Shown in pieces: positions 16,500 through 24,549 of a stretch of 64,000 nucleotides of DNA; within the stretch, counting starts at the first letter, position 1, and every line of letters begins with the position of its first letter. The position numbers and the translations under genes are program-made. The notes under the pieces are model-generated. The model did no database searches, had not been told where the DNA came from, and saw only the letters and a program-made list of their open reading frames with translations. The DNA lies in contig CAWBWU010000001.1 of the NCBI GenBank assembly GCA_963792655.1, positions 310,001 through 374,000 on the forward strand. The letters run 5' to 3'. This DNA is from DOZZ01 sp963792655. GTDB taxonomy: Bacteria > Acidobacteriota > Terriglobia > Bryobacterales > Bryobacteraceae.

Positions 16500-19283
16500 T
16501 CAGGCGAACAGTCGGTCGTAGAAGCGGCGCGTGCCGGTGCGATAGACACACAGACGCGATTCAAGAGAACCTTCGCGGAGGTGTTCCGGAGTCCAGCGAT
16601 TTACCAGTTCGGTAAGCACCGCGAGTTGGGCCGGCGAGGTGGGCAGCGATCCTTCGGCATGGCCGGTTGCGATTCTCAATCCGTGTTCCAGGGCGCGATA
16701 GAACCCGGCCGCTTCGCGCAGGAAGTCCGCGTCTTCGCGCTCAAGGTGGCCCATCTTTTCGACGACGTCGATGCGTTTCGGCGTGTTGAGTACGGGGAAG
16801 AACAGGCCCGCGCCGCGCAGGCGCAAGTAGAGCAGTGCAAAGTCGATGTCGTAGTAGCCGCCGGGCGCAGCCTTCAACGGGTTACGTGCGCCCTGCTCGC
16901 GCTCCAGACGGGCCCGCATGTCGGCCAGTTCTTTGCGCGAACGGCCGCTTTGTCCGTAACGGCGCCAGTCGATCTCCTGCAACTCGCCAAGGAAGGCCGT
17001 GGTCTTGTCGATGTCTCCGGCCACCGCGCGAGCCTTCAAGTAAGAGATCCCCTCCCAGGCTTCAGCACTGCGCGCGAAGTAATCGCGGAACACACCCGCG
17101 GATTGCACCAGCGGACCAGAGCGGCCGTTCGGACGCAGCCGCGTATCGACGCTGAAGATCACGCCGTCACCGGTGTACGCGCTGATGACGTGGATCATGC
17201 GTTCGGCAATACCGGTCCAGAAGATCAAGTCGTGCGCTTCCGTGTCCGGCAGTGCGAAGGCAAGGTCCGCGTCGGAGGCGAGGTCGAACTCGAGCATGCC
17301 CAGACGGCCGAGCGCGATGACCATCATGTGATGCGGGCGGTTTGCCGCGCCGGCTTCGCTGAGCGCGATCTCGTAGGCGGTGCGGATGACCGAATCCGCG
17401 AGCAAAGACGTGCGGCGCAAGGTACGGAACACATCGACGCTATGGTGCACGCTGTCGCTTTGAATGCGAACGATCTGTTTGCGGAAGAAGCGGCGCAGTT
17501 CAGCGGCATCGGCCGGCGGATCGAAGCCGGTGCGGCCCTGGCGTTCGCTACACGCCTCACCCACTTCCGCTAAGAGCGAAGGATGGCGCGTGAGCTGGTC
17601 GGAGAAATACTGGCTGTGATCGAAAAGGTCGATCATGCAACGCGCGACCTGCGGACGGGCTTCAAGATAAGCAAGCCACTCCGGCTGGGCCACCAGCTTT
17701 TCGAGCAGGTGCTCCATGCGCGGGCCGCTGCGTGAAGCATCGAGTGCGGTGAGCGCTCGTGCAAACTGAGGCGCCTGCGAATCGAGCAAGCGCGACAGAT
17801 TCGCGGAGGGAAACGAAGACTGCTCGGCTCGCGCCGCAGCGAGACCATCGGAAACCATCTCTGTCGCGCGCTGCGTGTGAATGATGCGTTCGTAGAGTTC
17901 CTGCACGGCTTCGAGGTGGTGCGTCAATTCCACTTCGAGTCGGGGTGCATCGAGCGCGCGCGAGCCTGGCATCTTGCGGGCCAGCAGTTCGCGGGCAGCA
18001 GGCGATACGGGCAGCGTATGGGTCTGGCGGTCTTCATCGAACTGCAGCCGGTGCTCCAGATTCCGCAAGAAAAGATATGCGGAAAGCAGACGCGCGTACT
18101 CGCGGTCGGAGATCAGATCTTTATCGCGCAGGCGGAACAGCGCGAGCAATGTGCCGCCATGCCGAACCCATGGCTCGCGGCCGCCGTGCAGGCGCTGCAT
18201 GCATTGCACGAGAAACTCGATATCGCGAATCCCGCCGCGGGCGAGCTTGATATCCGTTCCCTGTTGTGTCGAATGCCGCAGCCTTTCGGAGATTCGTTCG
18301 CGGGATTCGGCCACCGCTTCGACGGCGTGAAAGTCGAGTGTGGTCGAGTAGATCAGCGGCTCAACAAACTGCAGCAAAGCTTGCCCGGGTTCTGCATCGC
18401 CGGCGCACACGCGGGCCTTGATCAGCATCTGCAGCTCCCAGTCCCGCGCGCGCTGGCGATAGTAAGCTTCGGCGCCGGGCAGCGAATGACAGATTTCGCC
18501 ATAGCGTCCGTCGGGCCGCAGCCGAAGATCGACGCGGTAGCACATGCCCTCGGCAGTGTAGGTGGAAAGCAGCGCGGTGTACTGGTTGGCGACCTGTTTG
18601 AGAAACTCTTTGTCGCCATGCGGGCCGGAGATAAACATCAGGTCGACATCCGACGAGTAGTTCAGTTCGCGGCCGCCCAGCTTGCCCAAGGCGATCACGG
18701 AGAAGCTTGCGTTCGATGGGGTAGCGAGTTTGCGCGAGAGATCTTCGCGGACCCGGCAATAGGCAAAGTCGAGAATGGAGTCCGCCAGGTCCGACAGCTC
18801 TTCAGTGATGTCTGAGAGCGTCCCGAGTTCCAGTACGTCGCGCAGAACGATGCGCAGCAGTTCGCGGCGGCGGAAGCGCGCCAGGCTGAGAGCGACAGAG
18901 GACGCCGGATCGGCCGCGCAAAATTCATCGAGGCGTTCGGAATATTGTTCGCGCGTGAGCACCGCGTACATGTCGCCGCTGCGCGCACATTCGAGCACCC
19001 ACTCCGGATGTTGGATGACGGCTTCCGAGAGAAACCGGCTGTAAGAAAAAACAGTAATCAGGTATCGCAGCGCGGCGGCAGATTCTAAAATCTGCTGAAA
19101 TTCAAACGGCGCGGTACGGCGGAATTTGGTGAGATGGCGGACGGCGCTTTGCGGATCGGGTGAGGTGTCCAGGGCGGAGCGAATGCTCTGCGCTGCCGTG
19201 GCGGGCACGGAAGTAAGCCACTCCAGTTCACGCTGGAGGCGTGGCGTTTCGTGCTGCGCGGAATCGTCCAGCGAACTGAGCAT
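16500..19283 (-). CDS. glnE: glutamine synthetase adenylyltransferase/deadenylase
   Basis: A protein of about 927 residues with the duplicated GlnE architecture: a first nucleotidyltransferase domain (VIALGKLGGRELNYSSDVDL) and a second one (MVIALGRLGMLEFDLASDAD), each with a helical domain after it. GlnE attaches AMP to and removes it from glutamine synthetase in response to nitrogen status. I use the ATG at 19283 (MLSSLDDSAQHETPRL); a frame extends to 19349 but the added residues do not resemble the family. Monocistronic here. Confidence 0.92.
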   Translation of the reverse strand: MLSSLDDSAQHETPRLQRELEWLTSVPATAAQSIRSALDTSPDPQSAVRHLTKFRRTAPFEFQQILESAAALRYLITVFSYSRFLSEAVIQHPEWVLECARSGDMYAVLTREQYSERLDEFCAADPASSVALSLARFRRRELLRIVLRDVLELGTLSDITEELSDLADSILDFAYCRVREDLSRKLATPSNASFSVIALGKLGGRELNYSSDVDLMFISGPHGDKEFLKQVANQYTALLSTYTAEGMCYRVDLRLRPDGRYGEICHSLPGAEAYYRQRARDWELQMLIKARVCAGDAEPGQALLQFVEPLIYSTTLDFHAVEAVAESRERISERLRHSTQQGTDIKLARGGIRDIEFLVQCMQRLHGGREPWVRHGGTLLALFRLRDKDLISDREYARLLSAYLFLRNLEHRLQFDEDRQTHTLPVSPAARELLARKMPGSRALDAPRLEVELTHHLEAVQELYERIIHTQRATEMVSDGLAAARAEQSSFPSANLSRLLDSQAPQFARALTALDASRSGPRMEHLLEKLVAQPEWLAYLEARPQVARCMIDLFDHSQYFSDQLTRHPSLLAEVGEACSERQGRTGFDPPADAAELRRFFRKQIVRIQSDSVHHSVDVFRTLRRTSLLADSVIRTAYEIALSEAGAANRPHHMMVIALGRLGMLEFDLASDADLAFALPDTEAHDLIFWTGIAERMIHVISAYTGDGVIFSVDTRLRPNGRSGPLVQSAGVFRDYFARSAEAWEGISYLKARAVAGDIDKTTAFLGELQEIDWRRYGQSGRSRKELADMRARLEREQGARNPLKAAPGGYYDIDFALLYLRLRGAGLFFPVLNTPKRIDVVEKMGHLEREDADFLREAAGFYRALEHGLRIATGHAEGSLPTSPAQLAVLTELVNRWTPEHLREGSLESRLCVYRTGTRRFYDRLFA

Positions 19284-19380
19284 CACGTAGAAGCACCCCA
19301 ATATGGCTGGTGTGCGAAGCAGACCGGGCTTTTTCCGATTGTAGCCCACAGCCCGCAGGCTGCTGATAACATGGCCTCAA

Positions 19381-20325
19381 ATGACCAGACGCGAACTTTT
19401 TGAGTGTGGCGCCGGGGCCCTGATTGCGGCTGGCTGTGCGAGTGCGCAAACGCCGCGCCCGGATGCCAATGCCACGTTGCCGGCTCCGGCAAAAGCCAAG
19501 ATGACTTCTTCCGTCATGCTTTGGACGCTGAAGGGCAGCTTTGAGGAGCGCGTCGCCACAGCTGCGCGCGCGGGCATGCAGTCGGTCGAACTCATCGATG
19601 AGTACGCGCACTGGAGCGATGCCGATATCGCGCGCGAAAAGAAATTAGTTTCGTCTTACATGATGGGCATGGATACGATTCTGGCCACGCCGGATTGGGG
19701 CCATCGTCCGGTATCGATGGTGGACCCGGCGCAGCGCGAGAACTTCCTGGCTGACGTCAGGAACGCGATCGTCTATGCGAAGAAGCTCGACGTGCCGATG
19801 ATCATCCTGATGGCCGGGAATGAGATTCCGGGCCGCACGCATGAGGAGCAGTACGCGAGCTTGCTCGAAGGCGCGAAGCGGGCAGGCGATCTGGCCGCGA
19901 AAGCGAACGTGACGATGATTGTCGAGCCGCTCAACAGCAAAGTGAACCACAAAGGGTTCTTCCTGACCACATGCGGCGAGGGGCTGAAGCTGATCAAAGA
20001 AGTCGACAACCCGCACGTCAAGCTTTTGTATGACATCTACCATGAGCAGACGCAGGTAGGGAACACGGCAACGTTGAACGAAGCGGCGGACCACGTGGCT
20101 GTATTCCATGTTGCGGATAGCCCGGGACGACACGATCCTGGCACCGGGCAGATGGATTACAAAGCCATCTATCAGGCAATTCAGAAAACGGGCTATTCGG
20201 GTTACGTAACGATGGAGTATCTGCCGGTTGCGGACCCCGCGGCGAGTTTGCAGAAGTCGGTGGACGGCTTTCGGGCGGCGCTGATGGAAGCCGCCGTGCA
20301 TAAGCCGGATGGTACGATCAGATAA
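19381..20325 (+). CDS. hydroxypyruvate isomerase-like TIM-barrel protein, exported
   Basis: A 314-residue protein of the xylose-isomerase-like TIM barrel superfamily, closest in look to hydroxypyruvate isomerases (IVEPLNSKVNHKGFF, LLYDIYHEQTQVGN, FHVADSPGRHDPGTGQMDY, VTMEYLP), with the metal-binding Glu, Asp, His and Glu in those motifs. The N-terminus MTRRELFECGAGALIAAGC combines a twin-arginine-like start with a lipobox (AAGC), so it is predicted to be exported and possibly lipid-anchored. The true substrate is unknown. An ExeA-like ATPase gene follows after 9 bases. Confidence 0.8.
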   Translation: MTRRELFECGAGALIAAGCASAQTPRPDANATLPAPAKAKMTSSVMLWTLKGSFEERVATAARAGMQSVELIDEYAHWSDADIAREKKLVSSYMMGMDTILATPDWGHRPVSMVDPAQRENFLADVRNAIVYAKKLDVPMIILMAGNEIPGRTHEEQYASLLEGAKRAGDLAAKANVTMIVEPLNSKVNHKGFFLTTCGEGLKLIKEVDNPHVKLLYDIYHEQTQVGNTATLNEAADHVAVFHVADSPGRHDPGTGQMDYKAIYQAIQKTGYSGYVTMEYLPVADPAASLQKSVDGFRAALMEAAVHKPDGTIR

Positions 20326-20334
20326 GTATTCGCT

Positions 20335-21207
20335 ATGTACAACGCGTTCTTCGGGCTGAACGAAAACCCGTTTAATCTCAGCCCGGACCCGAACTTCCTC
20401 TACCGCAGCGCGCAGCACGAGGAGGCTCTGGCGAACCTGATGTACGGAGTACAAAGCCGCAAGGGCTTTATCGTTTTGACCGGCGAAGTAGGCACGGGCA
20501 AAACGACGATGCTCGAATGCCTGCGGGACTATCTTGGTGCGCAGCGCATCCCGTTTGCGTTTCTGTTCAACTCGCGGCTTTCTACGGAACAGTTCTTCGA
20601 GATGATGGCTTACGACTTTGACCTGCGCTGCCCGCGCAAGTCGAAGACGGAAGTGCTGTTCGCTTTGAATGAAATGCTGATTGACCGCAACAATCAGGGG
20701 CGCACCAGTGTGTTGCTGGTGGATGAAGCGCATAACCTCGAGTGGGACGTGCTCGAGGAGATCCGGCTGCTGGGCAATCTCGAGAACCGCCGCGGCAAGC
20801 TGTTGCAGATCATCCTGGCAGGGCAGCAGGAACTCGATCGCAAACTGGAGCAGCAGGAGTTTCGCCAGTTGAAACAGCGCATTGCATTGCGCACGCACCT
20901 GGCGCCCTTCCCACCGCAGGAGACGGCAAACTACATTGCGTCGCGCCTCGCAAAAGCAGGCATGAATCCGCAGACCGTGTTCCCGCCCGAGCTAGTCCAT
21001 GAGATCCATACCCGCACGCAGGGTATTCCGCGTTTGATCAACTCGGTTTGTGACAATTTGCTGCTGATCGCGTTTGCGATGGAGAGTAAAGTCGCGACGC
21101 TGCCGATGCTCGAAGAAGTCACCACGGATTTGCGTTTGACGTGGCCGAGCGGGCACCGGTCGTGGAACGCGGATGACGTGGGGATGAATAGCAGCCGGGT
21201 TGTGTAG
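20335..21207 (+). CDS. ExeA/GspA-like AAA ATPase
   Basis: A 290-residue ATPase beginning MYNAFFGLNENPFNLSPDP, the hallmark of ExeA-type ATPases, with Walker A GEVGTGKTTML (about residues 52-60), Walker B SVLLVDEAHNL and the PRLINSVCDNLLLIA helix. Relatives work in type II secretion (with ExeB, which carries a peptidoglycan-binding part), in polysaccharide export or in transposition. Here the C-terminal peptidoglycan-binding domain is absent and no secretion genes are adjacent, so the role is open. Confidence 0.85.
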   Translation: MYNAFFGLNENPFNLSPDPNFLYRSAQHEEALANLMYGVQSRKGFIVLTGEVGTGKTTMLECLRDYLGAQRIPFAFLFNSRLSTEQFFEMMAYDFDLRCPRKSKTEVLFALNEMLIDRNNQGRTSVLLVDEAHNLEWDVLEEIRLLGNLENRRGKLLQIILAGQQELDRKLEQQEFRQLKQRIALRTHLAPFPPQETANYIASRLAKAGMNPQTVFPPELVHEIHTRTQGIPRLINSVCDNLLLIAFAMESKVATLPMLEEVTTDLRLTWPSGHRSWNADDVGMNSSRVV

Positions 21208-21265
21208 GTACAGCTAAGCTTTCAGCAATCCAAACGATGCGTGTTGGGCATACAATGGCCGTACT

Positions 21266-22603
21266 ATGTCGTCACTGCCCCCTGTTGATCGCCGTGATTT
21301 CTTGAAGACTGCCGCCGGTGTGAGCGCTTCGCTCTCTGCGGCTGGGAACTTGTTTGCCGCGAAAGGTTCGAAAGGTTCGAGCCGGGTGTTAGGCGCGAAT
21401 GACCGCATCAATGTCGGTGTGGTTGGCGTTGGCGGGCGCGGCACTTACCTCTGCTCGCAATTTGCAAAGCATGGCCAGGCGAACAATAGCTGCCAGGTGG
21501 TGGCAGTCTGCGACGTCTATGAAAAGCGCAAACGCCTCGCCGCAGAGAAATACAGCGCCAAAGGTTACCTGGATTATCGCGAGATCATCGCGCGCCCTGA
21601 TATCGACGCAGTTGTCGTTGCGACTCCCGATCACTGGCATGCACGCGTAGCGCTCGATGCCATGGACGCGGGCAAAGACGTCTACTGCGAAAAGCCGATG
21701 ACGCACACGATCGAAGAAGCGCTGAAGCTTTCTTCGACGGTGAAAGAAACCAAGCGCGTGCTGCAGGTGGGTTCACAGACTACGTCGGCACTGCAATGGC
21801 AAAAAGCGAAAGAGGCCATTGCGGAAGGACGCATCGGCAAAATGATCGGAAGCCAGGGCGCCTACAACCGCAACTCGAAAGAAGGCGAGTGGAACTGGCC
21901 AATCGATGCGGACGCGGGTCCCGATGCCAAGGGCGATGGCTACATCGATTGGAAAACGTGGCTGGGCAGCGCGCCCAAACGGCCCTTCGATGCCGACCGC
22001 TTCTTCCGCTTCCGCAAGTATTGGGACTACTCTGGTGGCATTGCGACCGATTTGTTTTTCCACGTGGTCGCGCCGATGAACATCTGCTGGCCCCAGCCGG
22101 AGTTTCCTTCGCGCGTGGCGGCGCTCGGCGGCATCTACGTTTTCAAAGATGAGCGCGAGGTGCCGGACACCTTCAGTTTGCTTGCGGACTTCCCGAGCGG
22201 ACACACGTTGAACCTGGAAGCCACGATGGCGAACTCGCATCACATTCCCGGGTTGATCCGCGGGCATGAAGGCACCATCGTCATGGTGGAACACGGCATG
22301 TTTGAGGGCAAGACGGACCACATCACCGTCACGCCTGAGAAGAAAGCGATCGACGATGCTTACAAGGCGAAGTTCGGTGATGCGGAGACGGTGATTCCGG
22401 TGGCTGCGGAAGACGCGATGCAGAAGCATGTCGGGAATTTTCTCGAGTGCATGCATACCCGGCAGAAGCCGACGCTCGATGTCGATACCGCGCTGCATGC
22501 GCAGGTCACGATTTCGATGGCCGTGCAGTCGTATCGCGAAGGGCGGATTCTTTACTGGGATCCGGCAGCATCGAAAGTCACGGCGAAGGCGCCGAAGGCA
22601 TAG
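21266..22603 (+). CDS. Gfo/Idh/MocA-family oxidoreductase with Tat signal
   Basis: A 445-residue NAD(P)-dependent oxidoreductase. A Tat signal (DRRDFLKTAAGVSASLSAAG) precedes the Rossmann motif VGVVGVGGRGTYLC, the EKPMTHTIEEA motif and the second-domain features of the family. Family members oxidise or rearrange sugars or cyclitols; exported versions are common in Acidobacteria and Planctomycetes. The substrate is not predictable. It is transcribed with the direction of the isomerase two genes upstream. Confidence 0.87.
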   Translation: MSSLPPVDRRDFLKTAAGVSASLSAAGNLFAAKGSKGSSRVLGANDRINVGVVGVGGRGTYLCSQFAKHGQANNSCQVVAVCDVYEKRKRLAAEKYSAKGYLDYREIIARPDIDAVVVATPDHWHARVALDAMDAGKDVYCEKPMTHTIEEALKLSSTVKETKRVLQVGSQTTSALQWQKAKEAIAEGRIGKMIGSQGAYNRNSKEGEWNWPIDADAGPDAKGDGYIDWKTWLGSAPKRPFDADRFFRFRKYWDYSGGIATDLFFHVVAPMNICWPQPEFPSRVAALGGIYVFKDEREVPDTFSLLADFPSGHTLNLEATMANSHHIPGLIRGHEGTIVMVEHGMFEGKTDHITVTPEKKAIDDAYKAKFGDAETVIPVAAEDAMQKHVGNFLECMHTRQKPTLDVDTALHAQVTISMAVQSYREGRILYWDPAASKVTAKAPKA

Positions 22604-22624
22604 CTCGCGGTCGGCCTGACGCAC

Positions 22625-22655
22625 GGGTGCGCACCCCTGTGCGTTCAGGTATAAT
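22625..22655 (+). promoter_or_regulatory. candidate csp promoter with palindrome over the -35 region
   Basis: A perfect -10 box TATAAT occupies 22650-22655. The expected -35 position (about 22627-22632) has no good match but lies inside a 12-bp perfect palindrome GGGTGCGCACCC (22625-22636), which could be an operator. Transcription from here would give the cold-shock gene a leader of about 120 bases. Confidence 0.4.
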
Positions 22656-22692
22656 CAAGCATCCTTTTGACCGTTTGTATCCGAATTCCATT

Positions 22693-22732
22693 TGGCCGCG
22701 CGGTGTAAACCGGCGCGGCCATTTGTTTTTTT
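22693..22732 (+). terminator. strong intrinsic terminator or attenuator before csp
   Basis: TGGCCGCGC (22693-22701) pairs with GCGCGGCCA (22713-22721); inside, GGT pairs with ACC around a GTAA tetraloop with one bulged G. TTTGTTTTTTT follows (22722-22732). This is a textbook Rho-independent terminator. It either ends the Gfo/Idh transcript or, if the TATAAT at 22650 is used, acts as an attenuator in the cold-shock leader. Confidence 0.8.
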
Positions 22733-22781
22733 GGAGTCCGGTTGGCAGGATGGCAACATTTTTTAGAAGAAGGAAGCACGC

Positions 22782-22988
22782 ATGAGAGAAAAAGGTACAG
22801 TGAAGTGGTTTAACGCCGCCAAGGGCTTTGGCTTTATTCAGCGCGAAAGTGGAGAAGATGTGTTTGTCCATTTCTCCGCGATTCAGAGCTCCGGTTATCG
22901 CAGCCTGGATGAAGGCGCGCGAGTGGAGTTCGAAGTAATGAAGGGCCCCAAAGGTCTGCAAGCCTCGAACGTCCTGATGGCGAGCTAG
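22782..22988 (+). CDS. cold-shock domain protein
   Basis: A 68-residue single cold-shock domain: KGTVKWFNAAKGFGFIQRE contains RNP1 (KGFGFI), and DVFVHFSAI contains RNP2 (VFVHF). It binds single-stranded RNA/DNA and likely acts as an RNA chaperone. A ribosome site AAGGAAG precedes the ATG. The gene lies behind a terminator-like hairpin and just ahead of infA, so translation-related functions are grouped here. Confidence 0.95.
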   Translation: MREKGTVKWFNAAKGFGFIQRESGEDVFVHFSAIQSSGYRSLDEGARVEFEVMKGPKGLQASNVLMAS

Positions 22989-23007
22989 TTAACCCAAGGT
23001 TTTCCGG

Positions 23008-23046
23008 TCCGGTTCGCCCGCGCCCGGTCAGCGAGGGTGAACCGGA
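23008..23046 (+). terminator. 12-bp hairpin between csp and infA
   Basis: TCCGGTTCGCCC (23008-23019) pairs with GGGTGAACCGGA (23035-23046), one G-U pair, around a 15-base loop. No T-run follows, so it may be a weak or Rho-assisted terminator or an mRNA stabilising structure between csp and infA. Confidence 0.45.
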
Positions 23047-23074
23047 TTGAGGACGCGATCAATTTAGGAGATGG

Positions 23075-23293
23075 ATGAGTAAAGAAGACAGCATTGAAGT
23101 CACCGGTACGGTGCTTGAAAAGTTCCCCAGCGGTCTTTTCAGCGTGCAGTTAGAACAGGAGCGAGTAGTGCTGGCACACCTGGCCGGCAGGCTCCGCCGC
23201 AACCGTATTCGTGTTTTGGCAGGTGATCGGGTAACTCTCGAACTTTCCCCTTACGATCTGACAAAGGGCCGTATTACCTTCCGCCACCGCTGA
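23075..23293 (+). CDS. infA: translation initiation factor IF-1
   Basis: A 72-residue OB-fold protein beginning MSKEDSIEVTGTVLEKFPSG, with AHLAGRLRRNRIRVLAGDRV and the closing LSPYDLTKGRITFRHR of IF-1, which occupies the ribosomal A site during initiation. It is preceded by AGGAG and follows the cold-shock gene by 86 bases. It is not within a ribosomal-protein cluster, so the genome may hold a second infA near rpmJ. Confidence 0.93.
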   Translation: MSKEDSIEVTGTVLEKFPSGLFSVQLEQERVVLAHLAGRLRRNRIRVLAGDRVTLELSPYDLTKGRITFRHR

Positions 23294-23355
23294 TTTCGCA
23301 TTTGTTTTAGACTACCCCCTGAGATTTTTACGGTAATTGCCAACCTCCCTTCAGT

Positions 23356-24474
23356 ATGCGCAAGATCCTTTTAGTTTTCGGGACGCGGCCGGAGGCGGTG
23401 AAGCTTTGCCCGGTTATACGCGCGCTTCGGGCGCGCCCCGCCGAATTTAAAACCACGGTCTGCGTCACTGCGCAACACCGGCAGATGCTGGACCAGGTGC
23501 TGGAAGCGTTCCAAGTCGTACCCGATTACGATCTGGACCTGATGCAGCCCGGCCAGACGCTGAGCCAGTCGGCCGCGCGCTCAATCGGGGCACTCGAAGC
23601 CGTCATCAAAGAGACCCAGCCAGACCTCGTGCTGGTGCAGGGCGACACCACCACCACTTTTTGCGGTGCGTTGGCCGCGTTTTATCAGCGCGTTCCGGTT
23701 GCGCATGTGGAAGCGGGACTGCGGACCGGCGATATCTTCCAGCCTTACCCCGAAGAGATGAACCGGCTGCTGACAGCGCGGCTCGCGAGCTTGCATCTGG
23801 CGGCAACCGAAAGTGCTGCGGCCAACCTGCGCGCCGAAGGAATCGATCCTGCGTCGATCGCCGTTACCGGCCAATCCGGAATCGATGCCGTGGTGCACAT
23901 TTGCCGTGAGCTTGAAGCGGGCCGGTTGCGCGGACCTGCGTGGCCGGAGCTGCGGTCCAACCGCAAGCTGATCGTGGCTACCGCACACAGGCGCGAAAAC
24001 TTCGGCGATGGCCTGCGCCAGATCTGTCATGGATTGGTCAAGCTGGCCGCGCGGCCTGATGTACAAGTCGTTTTCCCGGTGCATCCGAACCCGTCGGTGG
24101 CGGGGCCGGTGCGCGAGATGCTGGGCACAACGGAAAACATCTTTCTGTGCGATCCGCTGGATTACGTCCCATTTGTCGACTTGATGCGGCGCTGCCGTTT
24201 TCTGGTGACCGATTCCGGCGGACTGCAGGAAGAAGCGCCCTCGCTCGGTAAGCCGGTGCTGGTGACGCGCGACAAAACTGAGCGGCCCGAAGCGGTGCAG
24301 GCCGGAACCTCGCAACTGGTTGGAGCCAATGCAGATATGCTGATTCGCGCGGGATCGCGCCTGCTTGACGACGAAGATCACTACCGGGCGCTCGCACGCA
24401 TTCACAACCCTTACGGCGACGGCCATGCCAGTGAACGTATTTTGAACGTAATCAGTTCATTCTCTTGTAATTAG
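23356..24474 (+). CDS. wecB: UDP-N-acetylglucosamine 2-epimerase (non-hydrolysing)
   Basis: A 372-residue GT-B fold enzyme with the family motifs VFGTRPEAVKLCPVI at the N-terminus, VQGDTTTTFCGALAAF, VAHVEAGLRTG, ATAHRRENFGDGL and VTDSGGLQEEAPSLGKPVL. It converts UDP-GlcNAc to UDP-ManNAc for surface polysaccharide. No other polysaccharide gene is directly beside it; the AAA+/receiver gene follows after 75 bases. Confidence 0.94.
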   Translation: MRKILLVFGTRPEAVKLCPVIRALRARPAEFKTTVCVTAQHRQMLDQVLEAFQVVPDYDLDLMQPGQTLSQSAARSIGALEAVIKETQPDLVLVQGDTTTTFCGALAAFYQRVPVAHVEAGLRTGDIFQPYPEEMNRLLTARLASLHLAATESAAANLRAEGIDPASIAVTGQSGIDAVVHICRELEAGRLRGPAWPELRSNRKLIVATAHRRENFGDGLRQICHGLVKLAARPDVQVVFPVHPNPSVAGPVREMLGTTENIFLCDPLDYVPFVDLMRRCRFLVTDSGGLQEEAPSLGKPVLVTRDKTERPEAVQAGTSQLVGANADMLIRAGSRLLDDEDHYRALARIHNPYGDGHASERILNVISSFSCN

Positions 24475-24549
24475 CGTTGTATTAAAAATGTCCCATCGGC
24501 TGCATTCTATTGCTGCCGGCGTCGGGTTTTCCTTGGAGTCACGTCTATA

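Noticed and set aside
19645..20898. A 417-codon open frame on the - strand opposite the isomerase and ExeA-like genes
   Set aside because: It spans two well-supported genes in antisense and has no recognisable motif.
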